Part shown: one piece after another, positions 59,469-64,000 of the stretch
How positions within the stretch are numbered: the first letter of the stretch is position 1
Layout: the number at the start of each line of letters is the position of its first letter
Source: Polluticoccus soli
GTDB lineage: Bacteria > Bacteroidota > Bacteroidia > Chitinophagales > Chitinophagaceae
Direction: 5' to 3'
Assembly: GCF_029269745.1 (NCBI RefSeq)
Contig: NZ_JARJHT010000001.1
Coordinates: 2,356,001 to 2,420,000 of the forward strand
DNA: 64,000 nucleotides
The notes under the pieces: generated by a model
What the model saw: the letters and a program-made list of their open reading frames with translations, nothing else
Database searches by the model: none
Told to the model about the DNA's origin: nothing
Program-made: the position numbers and the translations under genes

Positions 59469-59485
59469 GAAAGTATTTTCTCACG

Positions 59486-62400
59486 CTAGCGTATCAGTGT
59501 CACATCCCCTTTGAGCACTACTTCATCGGTGTTGGCTCCTGCGGGCAGATCGGGCTGGTATTGCACGAGGAATTGGTAAGTGCCTATATCGCATAACTCA
59601 CCGTTGTATGTACCATCCCACTTGATGTTTTCATCGGTACTGTGAAATACCATTGCTCCCCACCTGTTGTATACGCCGAAGCTAAACTTCTTCATGTTGC
59701 AACGAACAATGGGGCTAAACCCGTCATTCTTTCCATCATTATTTGGTGAGAATGCAGACGGGATCAAAATGCAGTTGTCGCAGGGAACAGTGGTGATCGC
59801 GACCGTATCTGATACGCTTCCGCAGAAATTTGTTTTCGTAAGAATATAAGCGCCCTTTTGTGCTACTGAAAGACAACAGGCAGTATCACCATTGCTCCAC
59901 GAATAGCTGACAGAATCTTCTTCCTTGCCGATCGTTACAGTTTTGCCTGCGCACAATTCTATATCCGATCCAAGGTTGGTGGCGGGAAGATGCAACACAT
60001 TGACAATTGTTTCTGCAGTCGCTGCACAACCGTCTTTTATCACCTTTATTTGGTAGCGGCCGGCCTGCTGGTTATTTACGGCAGCAATAACAGCTGACTG
60101 CATGTCTGACGTATAGTCTGGCCCCGACCAGTGATAAAACACTGAATCAAGATCACTGAATGCAAAAAGTTTCAGTGTATCGCCTGCGCACAAAGGACTG
60201 TTGCTTAGTGTGGAAATTAACGGAACCGGTTTTACTCTTACATATACGCTGTCGTTTGTAAAACAACCATCAAGCCCTGCTTTTATCCTGTAATACCCTG
60301 CGTGTGTCGCGAGCACAGGATCGATCTCCGCTGTTGCTGATGACGAAGAGAATCCATTAGGCCCTGTCCATGTATAGTCGGTTGCATTTGATCCTGTGGC
60401 GATCAGTTTCAGATGTTCTCCCTCACAAACAGGGGTATTGCTCGTAGCATCAACCGGGCTGGGCAATGGGTTGACGGCAATCGTTATGGTATCGCTTGCT
60501 TCACATCCATTGAGCGTATGCTTAATAACATAGTCGCCTGCGTTCGCTTTAGTTGCTGGCGATATCACCGTGGCATTGCTACCGCTGCTAAAGCCACCCG
60601 GGCCCGCCCAGGAATATGTTGCACCCCAAACTCCGCCTGAAGTAAGTTTTATGGTATCGCCTTCGCAAATGGGGCTGTTGCTTCCGGCCATGGGGACGGA
60701 CAAGGGTTTTATCACAACATAAGTGTTGGCCATAGACGAGCACCCATTCAACGAGGCACTTACTGTATAATAGCCCGACATAGCAGTCGAGGTGCCGGAC
60801 ACAACCGGATTTTGCACCGGCGAGAAAAATGCGCCGGGCCCTGACCAGGAGTAACTAACACCCGGCGTAGTGCTGGATGATGTCAGCAACAAAATGTCTC
60901 CGCTGCACAACGGCCCATTGTTTGCTGCTGCCGGGATAGCAGGAAGAGGGTTTACTACTACCACAGCATTAGTGCTTACAGAACATCCGTTGAGCGATAC
61001 GGTGACCTTATAGTTTCCGGCAGCAGCTGGCGTTACATTCGGGAACAATGACGATTGCGACGAAGACGTAAAACCATTTGGCCCTGACCACAGATACGAT
61101 ACGCCTGCTGTGATGCTGGACGCAGAGATATTCAGGATATCGCCTGCACATACCGGGCTATTGCTGACAATGGTCGCAGCGGCGGGCGATGTCTTTACTG
61201 CAACCAGTACAGAGTCTTTACCCGTGCAGCCATTATTGTTGAAGGTGATTACATAATAACCCGACTGGATACCCGCGGCGTTTAATATCGTTGCATTTTG
61301 AGTGTTGGCGCTGAAGGAGGCAGGGCCTTGCCAGAGATAGCTGATTCCAGGAAAGCCACCACTCGACGACAGCTTAACCGTGTCGCCTGTACAAACAGGC
61401 CCGTTGGCAGCTGCTGCGGGTTGTGGTACCTGATGTATTGTCACATTTACGGTATCAGGCGCTGAACTACACCCGTTAAGCGATGCTGTTACGATATACA
61501 TGCCCGACATTGCTGGCTGGCTGTTTGCACGCGAAGGGTTTTGCAAGGCAGACGTAAATGATGGTCCCGTCCAAGTATATGATACTCCCGGCGTAACACT
61601 GTTTGCTGTGAGGTTAAGCGTATTGCCACTGCATAGTGGAGCGTTGCTGGTGGTTCCGGGTTTCGCGGGTTTTGAATTCACCACGACGGTTGTTGTGTCT
61701 GAGGAGGTGCAGCCCAAGAGGATGGCGGTAACGATATAGTCGCCCGCGGCATTGACTAACAGATTAGACGTCGAAGTATTAGCGGTTGTTGCAGCAAAGC
61801 CGTTGGGTCCCGACCATTGCCAGGTGACGCCGGTGGTAGCCGTTGAAGCAGAAAGATTCAGCGTAGCGCCCGGCGCACACAACGGTCCATTATTTGTTGC
61901 GACAGGTTTCGCGGGAATGGAACTACCGATAGATATATTCCGGCCATTGTCAGGAAAAACGTACCCAGGGTTGCTGGCAATTATCCGTAGTCTGTACCCG
62001 CTACCCGGTGTTATACCTGCAGGAACAACGCAGGTGATAAAATCGGACGTTGTTGATGTTTTCGTTGCAAGGTTGAGTGGTGAAGCAAAACTGCCCGTTG
62101 CATTTGAAAGTTGCAGGGTAAAAACGTTGCCGGCAGAAAAAAAGCCTGGCCAAACAGTATACGGTACCGATATTGTATCTCCCACGCAAAGCAAACTATC
62201 CTTAAAGAATAAAAAGTTTGAATCCACCTGCTGCAAAACCACGGAGTCAATGTAGTAATAAGACCGGGTCGCAGTATTTGAGCCGACAAACTGCCAAGCG
62301 ATATGCATATTATCCAGGAAGCCGCCAATGACAATATTATCGTAAGCCGAGTCTGCAATAAAATAGCCGGTAAGCCTCGTCCAGCCCCACTTATCCGTGA

Positions 62401-62914
62401 TAGGTCCCAGGCCGGAAAAAGATACCTGCGGGGTGACAGGAAGCACGTTGACAGTTGATACAGTTGCCGGACCATTATCAAAGAAATAAGCGCCTAAACC
62501 GTTTGAAGCGTATCCCATCTGGTCTGCCAATGATACCGAATATGATACTTCGTACATTTTCCCGATCTGCAGGGGGGGTATGGCGGTAGTTATATATTCC
62601 CTGTATTCGTAGCCGAGATTGAAGGGGTCAAAAAAATATTCGTAAACTCCGGCGTAGGCATTGCCGTGTGCAGGCGTCTGGGTGCCAAAAAAGTTTTGCG
62701 GTACACCATTCGAGGAGAAATTGACGCAGCTGTTAAAGTAGTCGGGAGTTGCAAACGTATATTGTTTCCAGCCAACACAATGATTATTGAATGGGGGAAT
62801 ATTCGATGTTGGACAACTTATATACTGCTCGAAACTGGGATTCGAAATAAGATTTTGCGCGCACGCGGTGCGAAAGACCAGTAAGGTCAGTGTAAATAGG
62901 AAAAAGGGTTTCAT
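59486..62914 (-). CDS. Large T9SS type B (gliding-motility-associated C-terminal) surface protein with Ig/PKD-like repeats
   Basis: Secreted protein of 1142 residues. A signal peptide (about 1-19) is followed by an N-terminal jelly-roll-like domain (about 20-240: NLISNPSFEQYISCPTSN...GNAYAGVYEYF) and a linker domain to about 335. Then come eight Ig/PKD-like repeats of about 80 residues, each with N.PLC.GDTL.L.A and VSY.WSGP.GF, a GYY.V..SLNGCSS end, and a ninth divergent half-repeat (LGSDIELCAGKTVTIG). The C-terminal type B domain (about 1060-1142) has ILIPSAFSPNNDGKNDGFSP and FGVYNRWGAMVFHS...WDGTYNG, the CHU_C/T9SS-B signature. Paired Cys in each repeat may form disulfides. Role: surface adhesion or matrix protein, inferred. 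Confidence 0.88.
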   Translation of the reverse strand: MKPFFLFTLTLLVFRTACAQNLISNPSFEQYISCPTSNIPPFNNHCVGWKQYTFATPDYFNSCVNFSSNGVPQNFFGTQTPAHGNAYAGVYEYFFDPFNLGYEYREYITTAIPPLQIGKMYEVSYSVSLADQMGYASNGLGAYFFDNGPATVSTVNVLPVTPQVSFSGLGPITDKWGWTRLTGYFIADSAYDNIVIGGFLDNMHIAWQFVGSNTATRSYYYIDSVVLQQVDSNFLFFKDSLLCVGDTISVPYTVWPGFFSAGNVFTLQLSNATGSFASPLNLATKTSTTSDFITCVVPAGITPGSGYRLRIIASNPGYVFPDNGRNISIGSSIPAKPVATNNGPLCAPGATLNLSASTATTGVTWQWSGPNGFAATTANTSTSNLLVNAAGDYIVTAILLGCTSSDTTTVVVNSKPAKPGTTSNAPLCSGNTLNLTANSVTPGVSYTWTGPSFTSALQNPSRANSQPAMSGMYIVTASLNGCSSAPDTVNVTIHQVPQPAAAANGPVCTGDTVKLSSSGGFPGISYLWQGPASFSANTQNATILNAAGIQSGYYVITFNNNGCTGKDSVLVAVKTSPAAATIVSNSPVCAGDILNISASSITAGVSYLWSGPNGFTSSSQSSLFPNVTPAAAGNYKVTVSLNGCSVSTNAVVVVNPLPAIPAAANNGPLCSGDILLLTSSSTTPGVSYSWSGPGAFFSPVQNPVVSGTSTAMSGYYTVSASLNGCSSMANTYVVIKPLSVPMAGSNSPICEGDTIKLTSGGVWGATYSWAGPGGFSSGSNATVISPATKANAGDYVIKHTLNGCEASDTITIAVNPLPSPVDATSNTPVCEGEHLKLIATGSNATDYTWTGPNGFSSSSATAEIDPVLATHAGYYRIKAGLDGCFTNDSVYVRVKPVPLISTLSNSPLCAGDTLKLFAFSDLDSVFYHWSGPDYTSDMQSAVIAAVNNQQAGRYQIKVIKDGCAATAETIVNVLHLPATNLGSDIELCAGKTVTIGKEEDSVSYSWSNGDTACCLSVAQKGAYILTKTNFCGSVSDTVAITTVPCDNCILIPSAFSPNNDGKNDGFSPIVRCNMKKFSFGVYNRWGAMVFHSTDENIKWDGTYNGELCDIGTYQFLVQYQPDLPAGANTDEVVLKGDVTLIR

Positions 62915-63079
62915 AAGTAATTCTAAAATAGGTCAGGTTTACATTGTCGAAATTAAAAATGTCATTAAAATTGACATGGACATCCTGCGATGATCAAGTC
63001 ATAGTGTCAGTGTTACCTATAAAGAGTAGACGCTATTTTCAGTACAACGGTTTGGTAAAGAAGCAGGTTGAAAAAAACA

Positions 63080-63104
63080 AAAGGCGGGAACAAGTCCCGC
63101 CTTT
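63080..63104 (-). terminator. Rho-independent terminator
   Basis: The stem AAAGGCGGGA / TCCCGCCTTT with loop ACAAG and TTGTTTTTTT on the minus strand, 20 bases after the stop of the gene at 63124-63906. Same stem core as the terminator at 59441. Confidence 0.88.
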
Positions 63105-63123
63105 CAATATTATAGAAGTAAGA

Positions 63124-63906
63124 TTACCATCCTCCTTTTTCCCAATCCCATGAGAACGGCATTAACACCAGGCCAATGCTGGAACCGAAGTTGCCGGTAG
63201 TTTTCCGCGCAATGACATTGCTGCCCATTTCACCTTCATCTTTGATGAAGCCGCCTTCGCCAATGTAGAACAAGCCGCGTACTTTAAAGGCGATACCAGC
63301 ATGGAAACCAGCTTCCAGTTTCACGAAAGGCTTTAGTGCAGCGCGGATCGTCAGATCGTTGCCTATCATAACAGGTGCGATACCTACACCGGCAGTGAAC
63401 AGGTGTTTGTGTTCTTTGCGCAGGCTCATTTCACCACCGGTTTTAAAGTCGATACTCAGTGGAACTGCAGCATACAGCATCGGTATGTCTGAAGAATATA
63501 TCCCCGTATAGTTGGCACCTCTGAAAATAACAGAGTCATAGCTGAAATTCCACGCAGCATAGTTGATGCCCACGTCCAATACTACGCCGCTTTGTTCGCC
63601 CATCTGCGAGATCACGAAGAAGGTGTTTGAAAACGCAGCAATAGGTCTGCTCGTTTCAAGGGTGACATTTTTCGTTATTTTGCCTTCACCGGGAGGTGCC
63701 ACGGTCATCGACAGTGAGGACTGCATGAAATTGGTACCGTAGCCGATAGACATTCTTTTATACAACTTTCCCCTGATAGAGTTGCGGTCTTCCATCCTCA
63801 TATAGCCGGCAACCATGCCTGCCGCACCGCCACCAAACTGGGCATACGACGACGCAACCGATGTCAATACTAAAAGAAATGTTAATGGTAAAAATCTTTT
63901 GCACAT
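63124..63906 (-). CDS. Exported beta-rich envelope protein
   Basis: Not assigned to a family. A signal peptide (about 1-22, ending SSYAQF) is followed by about 238 residues with strand-like alternation and many Gly turns (MSIGYGTNFMQSSLSMTVAP; VVLDVGINYAAWNFSYDSVI; LFTAGVGIAPVMIGNDLTIR; KLEAGFHAGIAFKVRGLFYI; SSIGLVLMPFSWDWEKGGW). The text fits a small outer membrane beta-barrel with aromatic residues near the C-terminus. It is monocistronic on the minus strand with its own terminator. Function unknown. Confidence 0.65.
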   Translation of the reverse strand: MCKRFLPLTFLLVLTSVASSYAQFGGGAAGMVAGYMRMEDRNSIRGKLYKRMSIGYGTNFMQSSLSMTVAPPGEGKITKNVTLETSRPIAAFSNTFFVISQMGEQSGVVLDVGINYAAWNFSYDSVIFRGANYTGIYSSDIPMLYAAVPLSIDFKTGGEMSLRKEHKHLFTAGVGIAPVMIGNDLTIRAALKPFVKLEAGFHAGIAFKVRGLFYIGEGGFIKDEGEMGSNVIARKTTGNFGSSIGLVLMPFSWDWEKGGW

Positions 63907-63961
63907 ATAGGTTTCAATTTGAGAGGATTAAAATAGTCTAAACCAGCCGTATGGCAAACAA

Positions 63962-63987
63962 AAATGGCGGGAAATTTCCCGCCATTT
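63962..63987 (-). terminator. Terminator of a gene beyond the right edge
   Basis: A perfect 26-base palindrome with 10-bp arms AAATGGCGGG / CCCGCCATTT around AAATTT; on the minus strand it is followed by TTTTTG. It presumably ends a minus-strand gene located right of the window. Confidence 0.7.
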
Positions 63988-64000
63988 AAAAATTATTTAA

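Noticed and set aside
1-64000. tRNA or rRNA genes
   Set aside because: No stretch with a T-arm GGTTCGAATCC-like motif and a pairing acceptor stem was found; the GTTCGAAATGACG at 57398 belongs to the inverted-repeat element.

Overview
The window is bacterial chromosome from a member of the Bacteroidota, most likely the order Chitinophagales. The evidence is the Bacteroidota-type -7 promoter boxes (TAnnTTTG), the scarcity of Shine-Dalgarno sequences, frequent TTG starts, proteins with type IX secretion (T9SS) sorting domains, a CarboxypepD_reg/TonB-type outer membrane receptor, a YtxJ-like bacillithiol-system protein, a propeller-Y_Y_Y sensor kinase, and an mDAP-type MurE in a compact dcw cluster. 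Genus-level placement is not possible from the sequence alone.

Layout. 1-4.8 kb: a sensor kinase cut by the left edge, its NarL-type regulator, an APC permease and a frameshifted DsbA-like gene. 4.9-9.4 kb: a small unknown gene, a TonB-dependent-receptor-like barrel protein on the minus strand, a repeat-rich intergenic region, and an unknown 251-residue gene flanked by a 36-base direct repeat. 9.4-11.3 kb (minus): YjjG-type HAD phosphatase, RNA polymerase omega/Rpb6, BamD. 11.6-28.0 kb (plus): the complete division and cell wall operon mraZ-rsmH-ftsL-ftsI-murE-mraY-murD-ftsW-murG-murC-ftsQ-ftsA-ftsZ, with start/stop overlaps or gaps of a few bases at most of its junctions, preceded by a 4 x 10-base MraZ-type operator and closed by a rho-independent terminator. 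28-35.9 kb: a secreted basic Gly-rich protein, an ECF sigma factor, rsmE, DUF4159, a GT4 glycosyltransferase, DUF4142-like, RMD1/YagE, a barrel protein and an S41 peptidase lipoprotein. 36-41 kb: a DUF839/PhoX-like T9SS cargo, a di-heme cytochrome c peroxidase, a mono-heme cytochrome and an SRPBCC protein. 41-46.7 kb: another T9SS cargo, an orphan terminase-small-subunit-like gene, LMW-PTP, hisS and a barrel protein. 46.8-57 kb: mostly housekeeping (tyrS, maf, UbiA prenyltransferase, pyrE, NUDIX, YeiH-like exporter, DUF1232, coaD, rsmD, DUF3822, MATE, ytxJ, fabD). 57-64 kb: a 960-base gene-free repeat region, small lipoproteins and secreted proteins, a large T9SS type-B protein with eight Ig-like repeats, and one more envelope protein.

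The most interesting signal is in the gene-free stretch at 57.5-57.96 kb. Three tandem units of about 150 bases each carry a TGAC-N4-GTCA dyad, exactly 23 bases of diverged spacer, a -7-like box, and about 60 bases later an almost identical rho-independent terminator. This looks like an array of three small-RNA genes of about 80-90 nt under a Crp/Fnr-type activator placed near -41.5. Other points worth following are the MraZ operator with a second phased array on the opposite strand towards bamD, a catalytic-motif Asp-to-Gly change in RsmD, a single-base frameshift in the DsbA-like gene, a 217-residue Lys/Ala/Pro tail on FtsQ, and several strong palindromes just upstream of start codons.

No rRNA, tRNA, CRISPR array, transposase or integrase was recognised.
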